Assembly: GCF_015679985.1 (NCBI RefSeq)
Contig: NZ_CP049239.1
Location: 1,426,001-1,490,000, forward strand
Direction: 5' to 3'
Origin: Campylobacter concisus
GTDB lineage: Bacteria > Campylobacterota > Campylobacteria > Campylobacterales > Campylobacteraceae
Length of the DNA stretch: 64,000 nt
Shown here: positions 33,830-43,089 of the stretch, one piece after another
How positions within the stretch are numbered: the stretch's first letter is position 1
Layout of the letters: every line of letters starts with the position of its first letter
Translations under genes and position numbers: made by a program
The notes under the pieces: generated by a model
What the model was told of the DNA's origin: nothing
The model's input: the letters and a program-made list of their open reading frames with translations, nothing else
Databases searched by the model: none

Positions 33830-35003
33830 AAATTTTTCCTTTTTCATAGCCGATAACTGTATTTATGTCCTTATCGCCCCTGCCTGAGACGTTTACGACG
33901 ATGACGCTTTTTTTATCAAGTTTTGGACAAAGCTTCTCCAGATACGCTAGTGCATGCGCACTCTCGATGGCTGGGATGATGCCCTCCATCTTGCTTAAGA
34001 AATAAAGAGCATTTATGCACTCATCATCGGTCACGGCTTCATATTTTACCCTTTTGATGTCGTTTAGATGAGCATGCTCTGGACCGATGCCTGGGTAGTC
34101 TAAGCCTGCTGAGATGCTATGCACTGGCGAGATCATACCATACTCATCTTGCAAGACCGTAGTTTTCATGCCGTGGATGATGCCAGTTTTGCCTTTGCTA
34201 AGCGTAGCTGCGTGATAAGGCGTCTCTATGCCAAGGCCTCCAGCCTCGATACCTACCAAATTTACGCTCTTATCATCTAAAAATGCGCTAAAAATGCCAA
34301 TAGCATTGCTGCCGCCGCCAACGCAGGCGATGACATAGTCCGCCTTTTTGCCATAATTTTCAAGCTGAGCTTTGGCCTCTGTACCGATGATGCTTTGGAA
34401 GTCACGCACGATCTTTGGATATGGGTGCGGGCCAACGGCTGAGCCAATGACGTAAAATGCGCTCTCTATCTCATTTACCCACGCTTGTATGGCCGCCGTA
34501 GTCGCCTCTTTTAGAGTTTTTAAGCCATCTTCCACGCTCACCACCTTTGCGCCAAGAAGCTTCATACGAAAGGCATTTAGCTGCTGTCTAGCCACGTCTG
34601 TTGCACCCATATACACATCACACTCTAAGCCCAAAAGTGCCGCTGCAGTCGCTGTTGCCACGCCGTGCTGGCCAGCTCCAGTCTCAGCTAAAATTTTCTT
34701 TTTACCCATCTTTTTAGCAAGCAGTGCTTGAGCTAGGGCATTATTTATCTTGTGTGCGCCCGTGTGGTTTAGATCCTCTCTTTTTAGGTAAATTTCATGT
34801 CCGTAGTGCTCGCTCAGGCGCTTTGCAAAAAAGAGCGGACTAGGCCTGCCAACGTAGTTTTTCAAAAGATCATCAAGCTCGTCTTTAAACTCTTTTGTCT
34901 TTGCGATGCTCTCATAAGCATTTTCTAGCTCATCAAGGGCAAACATCACCGTCTCAGGCACGAACTGCCCGCCAAATTTTCCAAAATATGCTTTACTATT
35001 CAT
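33822..35003 (-). CDS. trpB: Tryptophan synthase beta subunit (TrpB)
   Basis: PLP enzyme that joins indole and serine. 393 residues. The PLP lysine is in [16 protein letters not shown] near residue 86, the phosphate-binding loop is [12 protein letters not shown] near 230, and [20 protein letters not shown] carries the catalytic Glu. [15 protein letters not shown] and [10 protein letters not shown] near the end also fit. It lies 3 bases after trpF. Confidence 0.98.
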   Translation of the reverse strand: MNSKAYFGKFGGQFVPETVMFALDELENAYESIAKTKEFKDELDDLLKNYVGRPSPLFFAKRLSEHYGHEIYLKREDLNHTGAHKINNALAQALLAKKMGKKKILAETGAGQHGVATATAAALLGLECDVYMGATDVARQQLNAFRMKLLGAKVVSVEDGLKTLKEATTAAIQAWVNEIESAFYVIGSAVGPHPYPKIVRDFQSIIGTEAKAQLENYGKKADYVIACVGGGSNAIGIFSAFLDDKSVNLVGIEAGGLGIETPYHAATLSKGKTGIIHGMKTTVLQDEYGMISPVHSISAGLDYPGIGPEHAHLNDIKRVKYEAVTDDECINALYFLSKMEGIIPAIESAHALAYLEKLCPKLDKKSVIVVNVSGRGDKDINTVIGYEKGKIYG

Positions 35004-35006
35004 CTT

Positions 35007-35609
35007 CTACCTCACACCTATGATCTTTAAAATTCTCTCTATCTTTTGCGCATCTTTTATGCCGTTTTCATCCTCGACTTTTGAATTGATATCGACTAGA
35101 TATGGCTTAAATTTCAGCGCTTCTTTTATATTGTGCTCGCTTATGCCCCCAGCCATGCCAAATTTAAACTTAACCTCTTTTAAAATTTCCCACTCAAAGC
35201 TAGTGCCGTTTCCGCCGGCATTTTCGCCCTTACAGTCAAAAAGCGCCATGTCAAAATGCTTAAAATCAACCTCTGGCAAGCTATCTTTCACGCTAAAAAC
35301 CTGCCAAATCTCAAGCCCCATATCTTTTAAATTTGCGCCTAAATTTTCACTCACCACTCCATGCACCTGAGCCACGTCAAGACCAGCAAACTGGCAAATT
35401 TCCATTATCTCACACTCACTTTGCAAAGCAAAAACACCAACTACTTTTTTGCCCTTGCTGTGAGCAAATTTCGCTATCTGCCTAGCTAAATTTAGCTCGA
35501 CCTTTCTTTTGCTTTTAGCAAATATTAACCCTATAAAATCAACATCCAAAGCGCAAACCGCACTTGCCTCATCTAGCGTTTTGATGCCACAAATTTTAAC
35601 TAGCGCCAT
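35007..35609 (-). CDS. trpF: Phosphoribosylanthranilate isomerase (TrpF)
   Basis: 200-residue (beta-alpha)8 barrel. LVKICGIKTLDEA at the N-terminus carries the catalytic Cys, ALFDCKGENAGGNGTSFEW holds the catalytic Asp near 127, and FGMAGGISEHNIKEAL forms the phosphate site. It is a free-standing trpF, as in other campylobacters; no trpC domain is fused and none lies nearby. It overlaps trpGD by one base. Confidence 0.95.
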   Translation of the reverse strand: MALVKICGIKTLDEASAVCALDVDFIGLIFAKSKRKVELNLARQIAKFAHSKGKKVVGVFALQSECEIMEICQFAGLDVAQVHGVVSENLGANLKDMGLEIWQVFSVKDSLPEVDFKHFDMALFDCKGENAGGNGTSFEWEILKEVKFKFGMAGGISEHNIKEALKFKPYLVDINSKVEDENGIKDAQKIERILKIIGVR

Positions 35610-37213
35610 TACGCTTGTGCCTTTATAAACTCTTCATAAAATTTATACGCCTTACCAGAATTTATCGCCTCTAAAACCATTTTTTTGGCCTCGTCTGGGC
35701 TCTTTGCGCCATCAGCCGCGTAGAGTGCAAACATTGCGTTAAAGACCACGATGTCAAATTTCGCCCCCTGCTCCTCGCCTTTTAGCGTGCGTATCAAGGT
35801 TTTAGCGTTTTCTTCAGGTGTGCCACCCTCAATGTCGCTGTGAAGCGTTCTTTTAAAGCCAAACTGCTCTGGCGTGATGCTATATTCAAAAATTTCGCCA
35901 TTTTTTAGCTCCACAACGCTTGTTTCACTGCAAAGCGTGATCTCATCTAGTCCGTCATCGCCGCGAACGACCAAAGCGTGCTTTCTACCAAGGATCTTAA
36001 GCGTCTGGGCGTAGAGTTTTAGGACAGGCTTATGATAGACGCCAACTAGCTGATTTGTAAGGTTTAAATTTGGATTTAAAAGCGGTCCAAGCACGTTAAA
36101 TACGGTTCTTATGCCAAGTCTTTGGCGCACTTCTCTCACCTCACCAACTAGCGGATGGAAAAATGGCGCGTGGAAAAAGGCTAAATTTTTACTGGCTAAA
36201 TTTTCACGCTGTTTTGCCAGTGATTTTTCACTTTTTACGCCTAAAATTTCAAGCACATCAGAGCTGCCAGACTTGCTTGAAACTGCCTTGTTGCCGTGTT
36301 TTGCGACCTTTATGCCAAGGCTTGCAAGGATAAATGCAACTGTAGTTGAGATATTTATCGTCTTAAAGCCATCGCCTCCAGTGCCGCAAAGATCGATCAT
36401 AGGCGTATCGTCGCGGTAAGTTTGCGAGTATTTTAGGATATTTTTTGCAAGCGCAGCGAGGCTTTTTGGATAGAGGCTCTTTTCGCTAATGAGCACCAAA
36501 AGGGCTGAAAGCTGCACGATCTCGTACTCTTTGCTGGCTATTATCTCGCAAATTTGCTCAAAGTCGCTATCATCAAGCGGGATGTTCTCTTGAAGCTTGA
36601 TAAGATATGGCTTGAGTGAGCGAATTTTAGGCTCTTTTACCTCTTTTTTTGCCTTGTAATTTACAAAATTTTCAACGATCTTTTTGCCATATTGCGTGAA
36701 GTAGCTCTCTGGGTGAAACTGGATCCCAAAGATCGGCTTATCTTTAACGCTAAGTGCCATAACTACGCCATCATCGCTCACTGCGTCAGCGCTCAAGCTA
36801 GCTGGGAGCTCATCAACATAAAGTGAGTGGTAGCGCATAACCTCAAAGCGCTCAGGCAGCCCAGCAAAAAGTGGCTCTTTATTTTTCACGTCAATAAACG
36901 AGGTTTTGCCGTGTAGTGGGTCATCTAGTCTTTTTATCTTTGCGCCAAAACTAAGCCCTATAGCTTGATGTCCAAGGCAAATTCCAAGCACCGGCACGCC
37001 AAGATCTGCCTGCAAAATTTCTAAACAAACTCCGCTATCTTGTGGGTGCTTTGGCCCTGGGCTTAGGATGATCTTACTTGGGTTTAGTTTTTTTATCTCA
37101 TCAAGCGTTATCTTGTCGTTTCTAACGCATCTAACCTCTTCGTTTGTGAGCTCTTTTACGTACTGCTCGACGTTGAAGACAAAACTATCGTAGTTATCTA
37201 TAAGTAAAATCAA
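35609..37213 (-). CDS. trpGD: Bifunctional anthranilate synthase glutaminase / phosphoribosyltransferase (TrpGD)
   Basis: 534 residues. The TrpG amidotransferase (1-190) has MILLIDNYDSFVFNV, the catalytic Cys in GICLGHQAIG near 80, and FGIQFHPESYFTQYG near 165. The TrpD part (200-534) has IDLCGTGGDGFKTINIST near 270 and KHGNKAVSSKSGSSDVLE near 300, the PRPP site. The start is TTG 37213, with AAAGGATAGAG before it. TrpG needs TrpE to make anthranilate, yet trpE is not beside it: the neighbour is recR. This differs from C. jejuni, where trpE precedes. Confidence 0.95.
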   Translation of the reverse strand: MILLIDNYDSFVFNVEQYVKELTNEEVRCVRNDKITLDEIKKLNPSKIILSPGPKHPQDSGVCLEILQADLGVPVLGICLGHQAIGLSFGAKIKRLDDPLHGKTSFIDVKNKEPLFAGLPERFEVMRYHSLYVDELPASLSADAVSDDGVVMALSVKDKPIFGIQFHPESYFTQYGKKIVENFVNYKAKKEVKEPKIRSLKPYLIKLQENIPLDDSDFEQICEIIASKEYEIVQLSALLVLISEKSLYPKSLAALAKNILKYSQTYRDDTPMIDLCGTGGDGFKTINISTTVAFILASLGIKVAKHGNKAVSSKSGSSDVLEILGVKSEKSLAKQRENLASKNLAFFHAPFFHPLVGEVREVRQRLGIRTVFNVLGPLLNPNLNLTNQLVGVYHKPVLKLYAQTLKILGRKHALVVRGDDGLDEITLCSETSVVELKNGEIFEYSITPEQFGFKRTLHSDIEGGTPEENAKTLIRTLKGEEQGAKFDIVVFNAMFALYAADGAKSPDEAKKMVLEAINSGKAYKFYEEFIKAQA

Positions 37214-37273
37214 TCTCTATCCTTTTAAATTTAGCGGCGGCTGTGCGGACTAAATATTATAAATTTAGGTGAG

Positions 37274-37279
37274 ATTATA
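37274..37279 (-). promoter_or_regulatory. -10 box of the trp operon
   Basis: On the minus strand, TTTTAGTTATAATCTC lies about 60 bases before the trpGD start. No leader peptide with tandem Trp codons is visible in the 84-base gap, so attenuation of the enteric type is unlikely. Confidence 0.5.
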
Positions 37280-37296
37280 ACTAAAAGAAATTTTAA

Positions 37297-37869
37297 TTAG
37301 GCTTTTGTGCGGCTCTCGTAGGCTTTTAGGAGTGAGAGCATATCGACGTTTTCTAAATTTACACCAGTTGGCACGCCCTGGGCGATCTTGCTAAATGAAA
37401 TTTCACTCATCCCTAGCTTATCCTCAACGTAAAGCATAAGTGCGTCAGAATTTAACCCAGGTGTAAAAGCAAAGACGACCTCTTTTGAGCCATTTTGCTT
37501 GATAGCACTTCGCAACCTCTCTATGGCGTCCTCGTCGATCTCGTCAAGCACGAAGTAAAGGCCGTTGTAGATGCCATTTTGCTCAAAAACCAAGATATCT
37601 TTTGGGCTCTCAACTAGCAAGATGACCTCGCTGTCCCTGCTCTCGTCGCTGCAAATGTCGCAAATTTCATTTTCGCTTAGCCCACCACAACGCTCACAGC
37701 GTTTGATAAACCTAACCGCATCTTCGATATTTTGCGCCAGCCTTAGCCCTGCAAAGCTATCTTGCATGCAGACAAAGTAGGCAAATCTCGCGGCTGATTT
37801 TTTACCGACACCTGGTAGCTTAGCAAATGACTCAGTTAGCTCATTAAATTTCTCTAAGCCCCTTTTCAT
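37297..37869 (-). CDS. recR: Recombination protein RecR
   Basis: 190-residue recombinational-repair protein. The helix-hairpin-helix is FAKLPGVGKKSAARFAYFV near residue 15, the zinc finger CERCGGLSENEICDIC near 54-69, and the Toprim domain EVILLVESPKDILVFEQNGIYNGLYFVL near 80. RecR works with RecO and RecF to load RecA at gaps. It overlaps racS by 4 bases, an order (racR-racS-recR) also seen in C. jejuni. Confidence 0.96.
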   Translation of the reverse strand: MKRGLEKFNELTESFAKLPGVGKKSAARFAYFVCMQDSFAGLRLAQNIEDAVRFIKRCERCGGLSENEICDICSDESRDSEVILLVESPKDILVFEQNGIYNGLYFVLDEIDEDAIERLRSAIKQNGSKEVVFAFTPGLNSDALMLYVEDKLGMSEISFSKIAQGVPTGVNLENVDMLSLLKAYESRTKA

Positions 37870-39122
37870 GCGCGTTTTGCCTTTGCACGAAGTAAAATTT
37901 TAAAGACGTGATAGCCGTCTTCGTAGTCATAAACTAGTTCAAATTTTTGCATCTGGCAAATTTGCTCGATGATGTAAAGTCCAAGCCCCATGCCACTCCC
38001 AGCACTCACCTTGTCGCCTCTAACAAAGGCTTGTTTGTAGTAGTCGATAGGGTGATTTAGCTTTTTACCTAAATTTTTAACCGCTATAAATTCGCTATCG
38101 CAGATCAAGATGGCTTTCTTGTCCTCCGCGTATTTTAGGGCATTGTCTATCAAATTTTTAATCGCCAAACTAAAAAGCTGAAAATCCACTCTTAATATAA
38201 CATCATCTCTAATATCACAGCTCACTCGCTCTTCAAATTTATCAAGCATGAGCATATCTTGCACCTGCTCTAAAATGAGTGAAAAATGGCACTCTTGATA
38301 GTTTAGCGCGTAGCTTTTTGAAAGAAGCTGCTCGACCTTACTAAATTCATTTATAAGCATCTCGAGGCGCTCAAACACATTGATGAGCCTCATTTTTTGG
38401 GTCTCATTTGCGACCATTTCAGAGACGATCCTGCCCTTGCCAATAGGAGTCTTTAGCTCATGCATGATCGCACGCAAAAATAGCTGCCTTGAGCGGATGA
38501 GCTCTCTTATCTTGCAAACGGCATTATCAAACTCAACAGCGACTTGTCCGATCTCGTCTTGCTCGTTTTCATTTAGCCTAGCCGTCATCGCCATTTCCAT
38601 ATTTCCACTGGCAAATTTTCTGATATCTTTACTAAGCCTTCTAAGTGGTGAAAGACTTCTAAGAACAGAAACATAAAGTGAGATGAGAAGGGCTGAAACT
38701 ATCAAAAATGCGACCCAAAGCGGATCATTTACGTGTCTTGCATCATTACTTTCAAGAAGTAGCTGAAAAGATGGGTTTTTAATAAGCAAATACAAATCAC
38801 CTTTATAATTAACCGATTGCACCACTCCAAGAGGTGTGTGCTGCGTAAAAACAACAGTTCCATTTGTAGCTATTGAAGTGGCTAAATTTTTATTTCCAAC
38901 ATACTCTAAGTAAAAATTTTTAAAATAATGTTCTAAATCCCTTGGGGGATTTCCGCGTTCATAGAGTGCGACAAGATAGTTCATCGCACTTATTTGTCTA
39001 TCCTTTAGTTTTTCTAAAGCGCTCTCTTGCTGAATGTTTGCAAAGGTTACAAAGAGCAAACACATCAATGAGAAAGCTATGGCAAAGATAATAGTTATCT
39101 TCGTAGTTATGGAATATTTCAT
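37866..39122 (-). CDS. racS: Sensor histidine kinase RacS
   Basis: 418 residues. Helix one lies at residues 8-28, a periplasmic domain of about 100 residues follows, helix two is near 133-152 and HAMP (LSPLRRLSKDIRKFASG) comes next. The H-box is LRAIMHELKTPIGKGR near 222; the N-box is AIKNLIDNALKYAED; G2 is GSGMGLGLYIIEQ. Gene order next to racR, recR and divergent dnaJ is the same as in C. jejuni, where RacRS affects growth temperature response and colonisation. It overlaps racR by 4 bases. Confidence 0.9.
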   Translation of the reverse strand: MKYSITTKITIIFAIAFSLMCLLFVTFANIQQESALEKLKDRQISAMNYLVALYERGNPPRDLEHYFKNFYLEYVGNKNLATSIATNGTVVFTQHTPLGVVQSVNYKGDLYLLIKNPSFQLLLESNDARHVNDPLWVAFLIVSALLISLYVSVLRSLSPLRRLSKDIRKFASGNMEMAMTARLNENEQDEIGQVAVEFDNAVCKIRELIRSRQLFLRAIMHELKTPIGKGRIVSEMVANETQKMRLINVFERLEMLINEFSKVEQLLSKSYALNYQECHFSLILEQVQDMLMLDKFEERVSCDIRDDVILRVDFQLFSLAIKNLIDNALKYAEDKKAILICDSEFIAVKNLGKKLNHPIDYYKQAFVRGDKVSAGSGMGLGLYIIEQICQMQKFELVYDYEDGYHVFKILLRAKAKRA

Positions 39123-39790
39123 CCGATAAGCTTATATCCTATGCCTCTTACTGAAAATATATGTTTTGGGGCTTTTGAGCTATCACCGATTTTTGATCTA
39201 AGGCGTCCGATAATAACATCTAAGCTCTTTGAATCTTTATCTTTTAGGCTTTTGCAGTTATAAACTAGCTGTTCGCGTGATACTGAAAAGCTGTGTTGCT
39301 TAATGAGATAAGTTAAAATTTCATACTCAGCTGGAGTAAGCGCTAACGGCTCATTATTAAAGTAAATTTCGTGACGTTTATCATCGATCCTAAATGCGCT
39401 ATCAACGACCTCTTCTTGTACTTCATTTGTCTTTTTGTATCTTCTAATAAGACTTGTGATACGAGCATACATCTCTTTTGGATCGTATGGTTTTGGCAAA
39501 TAATCATCAGCACCAAGCTGAAGTCCAACAACCTTGTCACTAATATCACTTCTAGCTGAGCTTATGATAATAGGAATATCATATTTTTGGCGAATTTCTT
39601 TACAAACCTCAAGCCCATCAATGCCCGGCAAAGTAAGATCAAGTATTAACAAATCATAGTTTTTTATCCCAGCACTAAGTCCTAAATATGGATCTTCAAA
39701 ATTCGTAACTTTTATATTAAAACTATCAAGATATTCAGATAAAATTTGCGCAAATTCTGGATCGTCTTCTATCATTAAAACATTAACCAT
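39119..39790 (-). CDS. racR: Response regulator RacR
   Basis: 223-residue OmpR-type regulator. The receiver begins NVLMIEDDPEFAQIL, has phospho-acceptor Asp in LLILDLTLPGIDGLEV near 53 and Lys in DYLPKPYDPKEM near 102. The winged helix ends HIFSVRGIGYKLIG. Its start has AAGGATAATTC upstream. It is divergent from dnaJ, with an intergenic region of 122 bp that holds both promoters, so RacR may regulate dnaJ as well as itself; that is inference. Confidence 0.92.
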   Translation of the reverse strand: MVNVLMIEDDPEFAQILSEYLDSFNIKVTNFEDPYLGLSAGIKNYDLLILDLTLPGIDGLEVCKEIRQKYDIPIIISSARSDISDKVVGLQLGADDYLPKPYDPKEMYARITSLIRRYKKTNEVQEEVVDSAFRIDDKRHEIYFNNEPLALTPAEYEILTYLIKQHSFSVSREQLVYNCKSLKDKDSKSLDVIIGRLRSKIGDSSKAPKHIFSVRGIGYKLIG

Positions 39791-39820
39791 GAATTATCCT
39801 TTTTATTAAAAATAGTAGAG

Positions 39821-39826
39821 ATTATA
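39821..39826 (-). promoter_or_regulatory. -10 box of racR
   Basis: Minus-strand TTTGCCGTATAATCTC, with TATAAT about 31 bases before the racR ATG. Confidence 0.5.
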
Positions 39827-39869
39827 CGGCAAAAATGTAAATTCTTTTTTAAATTTAAACTTTTTTGGG

Positions 39870-39875
39870 TAAAAT
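39870..39875 (+). promoter_or_regulatory. -10 box of dnaJ
   Basis: TTTTTTGGGTAAAATCCC precedes the dnaJ start by about 40 bases and fits the Campylobacter -10 (TAAAAT after a T-run). Confidence 0.45.
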
Positions 39876-39912
39876 CCCATATTTAAAATAAGCTTAATTA
39901 ACAAGGAAAAAT

Positions 39913-41055
39913 GTGGAATTTGACTATTACGAAATCCTTGAAATTTCAAGAAATGCAAGCGGAGATGAGATCAAAAAAGCCTTTAGAAGACTTGCTTTAA
40001 AATATCACCCAGATAGAAATTCTGGCGACAAAGAGGCTGAACTAAAATTTAAACAGATAAATGAAGCTTATCAAGTTTTAAGCGACGAGCAAAAACGCTC
40101 TATCTACGACAGATATGGCAAAGAAGGCCTTGAGGGTCGATTTGGTAGCGGTGGCGGATTTAGTGCCGATTTTGATCTTTCAGATATTTTTGACTCATTT
40201 TTTGGCGGCGGTTTTGCGAGTAGTTCTAGACAGAGAAAAAGATACTCAGAAAAATACTCAGCCGATCTTGAAATTCCTATAAATTTGGAGTTTAACGAAG
40301 CTATTTTTGGTTGTGAAAAAGAGATAAAATTTGATCAAAAAGTGCCTTGCCCAACATGCAATGCGACTGGCAGTAAAGATGGCAAGAGCAAGACTTGCCA
40401 GTACTGTGGCGGAAGTGGCAGGATAACACGTGGAAATGGCTTTATGAATATCGTCCAAGAGTGTCCATATTGCCACGGAAGCGGTGAAGTAATAAGCGAA
40501 CCATGCCCTGATTGTAATGCAAAAGCTTATAAAATCCAGCAACAAACTGTAAAGATTACTATTCCTGAGGGCGTTGATAGCGGTATGAGAATGAGAGTAG
40601 CTGGCAAAGGCAATATCGGTACAAACGGCGTTCAAGGCGATCTTTATGTAAGTATAAACGTAAAAGAAGACAAGCATTTCATTCGTCACAACGACGATAT
40701 TTATCTAGAAATTCCTGTCTTTTTCACGCAAGCTATACTTGGCGAGAGTATAAAAATTCCAACGCTTCGAGGAGAAACTGAGCTAAAACTACCTGTTGGA
40801 GCAAAGGACAAGCAGCAATTTATCTTTGAAAGTGAAGGTATCAAAAGCGTAAATTCGCGTAAAAAAGGTAGGCTCGTAGCGCAAATTTCTATTCAAACGC
40901 CTGAAAAACTAAGCGATGAGCAAAAAGAGCTTTTAAATAAGCTTCAAGCTAGCTTTGGCATAGAATCAGGTAAATCAAATACCGATGAAAGCGTCTTTGA
41001 TAAGATAAAAAGCTGGTTTAAAGGCGATGAGCCAAAAGGCAAAAAGAAAAAATAA
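39913..41055 (+). CDS. dnaJ: Chaperone DnaJ
   Basis: Hsp40 partner of DnaK, 380 residues. The start is GTG 39913 after AAGGAAAAAT; an ATG two bases earlier is out of frame. The J domain (1-70) has the HPD motif in [13 protein letters not shown] near 32-34, followed by a Gly/Phe-rich linker. The zinc domain has four CxxC units (CPTC, CQYC, CPYC, CPDC, about 145-205). The first and last units deviate from the CxxCxGxG form (CNATG, CNAKA). The substrate-binding C-terminal domain follows, and the tail is lysine-rich. It lies opposite racR as in C. jejuni. Confidence 0.96.
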   Translation: MEFDYYEILEISRNASGDEIKKAFRRLALKYHPDRNSGDKEAELKFKQINEAYQVLSDEQKRSIYDRYGKEGLEGRFGSGGGFSADFDLSDIFDSFFGGGFASSSRQRKRYSEKYSADLEIPINLEFNEAIFGCEKEIKFDQKVPCPTCNATGSKDGKSKTCQYCGGSGRITRGNGFMNIVQECPYCHGSGEVISEPCPDCNAKAYKIQQQTVKITIPEGVDSGMRMRVAGKGNIGTNGVQGDLYVSINVKEDKHFIRHNDDIYLEIPVFFTQAILGESIKIPTLRGETELKLPVGAKDKQQFIFESEGIKSVNSRKKGRLVAQISIQTPEKLSDEQKELLNKLQASFGIESGKSNTDESVFDKIKSWFKGDEPKGKKKK

Positions 41056-41293
41056 ATTTAATTTGTGGCGTTAAATTTAGCGTCACAAATTCTTTCAAAA
41101 TAAATTTTATATATCCTAATTTTTACAAGTAAATTTCATACAAATTTTAAAATTTCATGAGCGAGTAATTTCAGCTCTAAAATTTGAGCTAAGCGTTAAG
41201 TGAAGCCAAATTTTAGTAGTCAATTCTTGCGAGTGGATGAAAGTTTTAAAATTTACAAAGCAATCTAGTTAAATTTAAACGTTTGTTTCTTTT

Positions 41294-41343
41294 GTTAAGG
41301 GGGGAAGAGGCTTGAATTACGAAGTCGCTCCCTTCCCCTTAAC
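41294..41343. repeat. Inverted repeat 1 of the dnaJ-pyk gap
   Basis: GTTAAGGGGGGAAG pairs with CTTCCCCTTAAC (two extra G on the left arm), separated by about 25 bases. There is no T-tract directly after it on the plus strand. Confidence 0.6.
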
Positions 41344-41373
41344 AATCCCCTAACCCCGACGACGTTAGAAGTG

Positions 41374-41402
41374 GCATGCCTCAGTACTAACGTACTGCAT
41401 GC
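41374..41402. repeat. Inverted repeat 2 of the dnaJ-pyk gap
   Basis: GCATG-CCT-CAGTAC, a 4-base TAAC loop, then GTACTG-CATGC: an 11-bp stem with one 3-base bulge. Confidence 0.65.
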
Positions 41403-41547
41403 GTTATATTAAATTTCCAGCAAATTATAAAATTTATTATCGAGCATACCACGGCCCTAAATTTAGTGCTAAACGAAGTGTGGCCTAAATTTACTAGTTT
41501 GCTAAGGTGAGAGAGTAAGATTTTAAAATTTGCAAGAGAGTATAAAT

Positions 41548-42999
41548 TTACTCAGTTGCAAGCTCCAAATAATAATCAAGCTGATCGCGTCTGATGATAC
41601 GTATAAGGTTCGTGCTACCCTCAACACCCGTAGGGTGACCGGCTGTGACAAGATAAGTCTTGTCGTGTTCAACATATCCCTCTTCATACGCCTTTTTCAT
41701 GACATTTGCTAAAAGTGAGCTAAGCTTTGTTTTTTCTAGTACAAGCGCTGGCGTAACACCCCAAGCAAGGGTAAGCATGTGAGCTGTTTGCTCATCGTGA
41801 GCGACTGCAATGATGTCGATATTTGTGCGGTTTCTAGCTAATTTTATAGCCGATTTTCCTGAGCCAGTGATTGAGATTAATGCATCTGCTTTTATGCGAA
41901 CAGCAAGAGATGCGGCGCTACTTGCCACCATATCAGTCTCGTCAAAAAAGTCAAACTCATCAAATTTATTATATGGATAGATGCTTTGAGTTTGGATGAT
42001 CGTTTTACTCATCGCCTCCACGACTGCGACTGGGTTTTTACCGATCGCACTCTCTTCACTTAGCATAACAGCATCAGTGCCGTCTAGCACGGCATTTGCC
42101 ACATCACTGATCTCTGCTCTTGTGGCAGTCTCATGCTCTGCCATACTTAGCATCATCTGAGTTGCTGTGATGACTGGCTTGCTTGCTGCATTTGCCTTTT
42201 TGATGATGAGCTTTTGGATAGTTGGAACCTTATAAAATGGCACTTCTATGCCAAGATCGCCACGAGCCACCATGATACCATCACTCTTTGCGATGATATC
42301 ATCTATATTTTCAACCGCATCAAATTTCTCGATCTTAGATAAAACAGCAGCTCTTGAGCCAAATTCTTTTAAGATATTTTTTGCCTTTATTACGTCATTT
42401 GCATCTTGCACGAAGCTAATAGCAACAAAATTTACACCATGCTTTGCGCCAAATTTCATATCTTCTTTGTCTTTTGGTGTGATGATATCGATGCCAAGAG
42501 CCGTATTTGGGAAATTCACGCCTTTATTTGAGTTTAAAATTCCATCATTTTCAATGATAGTTTTTACTATTTCTTTACCTTCGCTGACAACCTTTGCTCT
42601 TATAGAGCCATCATAGAGATAGACATACTCGCCAACTTTCAGCATAGGCAAAATTTGAGGCTGGTTTAGGCTTACTTTATAAATTCCGTTTTCCACTTTT
42701 TCACCGATGATCTCATCAGCATGGATACTAAGTTCATCACCGGCCTTTAGATAAAATGGCTCACTAAGCTTGCCAACTCTGATCTTTGGGCCGCAGATAT
42801 CTTGTAAAATTCCTATTCTTTTATTTAGCCTTTTTTCGATATTTCTTATCTTGTCAATGTTTGATTTATGGTATTCGTGTGTCCCATGGCTAAAATTTAA
42901 ACGAAAGACATTAACACCCGCTTTTACCATCGCTTCCATTGTCTCTTCATTATCACTTGCTGGCCCCAAAGTAGCTACGATTTTCGTCTTTTTTATCAT
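41548..42999 (-). CDS. pyk: Pyruvate kinase (Pyk)
   Basis: Transfers phosphate from phosphoenolpyruvate to ADP. I place the start at ATG 42999 (MIKKTKIVATLGPAS), the usual N-terminus; the open frame extends 24 codons further up but crosses the promoter. Visible motifs are NFSHGTHEYH, the K-site VAISFVQDANDV and AVLSKIEKFDAVENID, and the family signature IMVARGDLGIEVPFYKVP. The mature length of 483 is normal. Many campylobacters lack the upper glycolytic pathway, so the enzyme may serve amino-acid-derived flux. Confidence 0.96.
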   Translation of the reverse strand: MIKKTKIVATLGPASDNEETMEAMVKAGVNVFRLNFSHGTHEYHKSNIDKIRNIEKRLNKRIGILQDICGPKIRVGKLSEPFYLKAGDELSIHADEIIGEKVENGIYKVSLNQPQILPMLKVGEYVYLYDGSIRAKVVSEGKEIVKTIIENDGILNSNKGVNFPNTALGIDIITPKDKEDMKFGAKHGVNFVAISFVQDANDVIKAKNILKEFGSRAAVLSKIEKFDAVENIDDIIAKSDGIMVARGDLGIEVPFYKVPTIQKLIIKKANAASKPVITATQMMLSMAEHETATRAEISDVANAVLDGTDAVMLSEESAIGKNPVAVVEAMSKTIIQTQSIYPYNKFDEFDFFDETDMVASSAASLAVRIKADALISITGSGKSAIKLARNRTNIDIIAVAHDEQTAHMLTLAWGVTPALVLEKTKLSSLLANVMKKAYEEGYVEHDKTYLVTAGHPTGVEGSTNLIRIIRRDQLDYYLELATE

Positions 43000-43027
43000 T
43001 TTATGCCCCATAAATTTGATTTTTGCG

Positions 43028-43033
43028 ATTATA
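43028..43033 (-). promoter_or_regulatory. -10 box of pyk
   Basis: Minus-strand AAATGTGTTATAATCGC has TATAAT 29 bases before the chosen pyk ATG, which supports that start over the longer frame. Confidence 0.55.
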
Positions 43034-43059
43034 ACACATTTTAATAATGTAATTTTTTG

Positions 43060-43065
43060 TATAAT
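43060..43065 (+). promoter_or_regulatory. -10 box of the TRAP binding-protein gene
   Basis: AATTTTTTGTATAATAGTC is an extended -10 with a T-run, 25 bases before ATG 43090. It rules out the longer frame starting at 43057. Confidence 0.6.
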
Positions 43066-43089
43066 AGTCAAAATTTCAAAGGAGAAGAT

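Larger units (their letters stand above)
41056..41547. other. 492-bp gene-free region with two strong inverted repeats
   Basis: Between dnaJ and pyk no reading frame of note exists. It contains a GC-richer core at about 41294-41402 with two separate hairpins, unlike the surrounding AT-rich sequence. Both flanking genes end here (convergent), so at least part may serve in termination, but the length and composition suggest a non-coding RNA or a repeat element. No known RNA family was recognised. Confidence 0.55.

Noticed and set aside
35020..35370. 116-codon open frame opposite trpF
   Set aside because: Shadow of a real gene; Ser/Phe/Leu-rich product typical of the antisense of Campylobacter coding DNA.
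43000..43071. N-terminal extension of pyruvate kinase
   Set aside because: It would cross the pyk -10 box and precede the canonical MIKKTKIVATLGPAS start.
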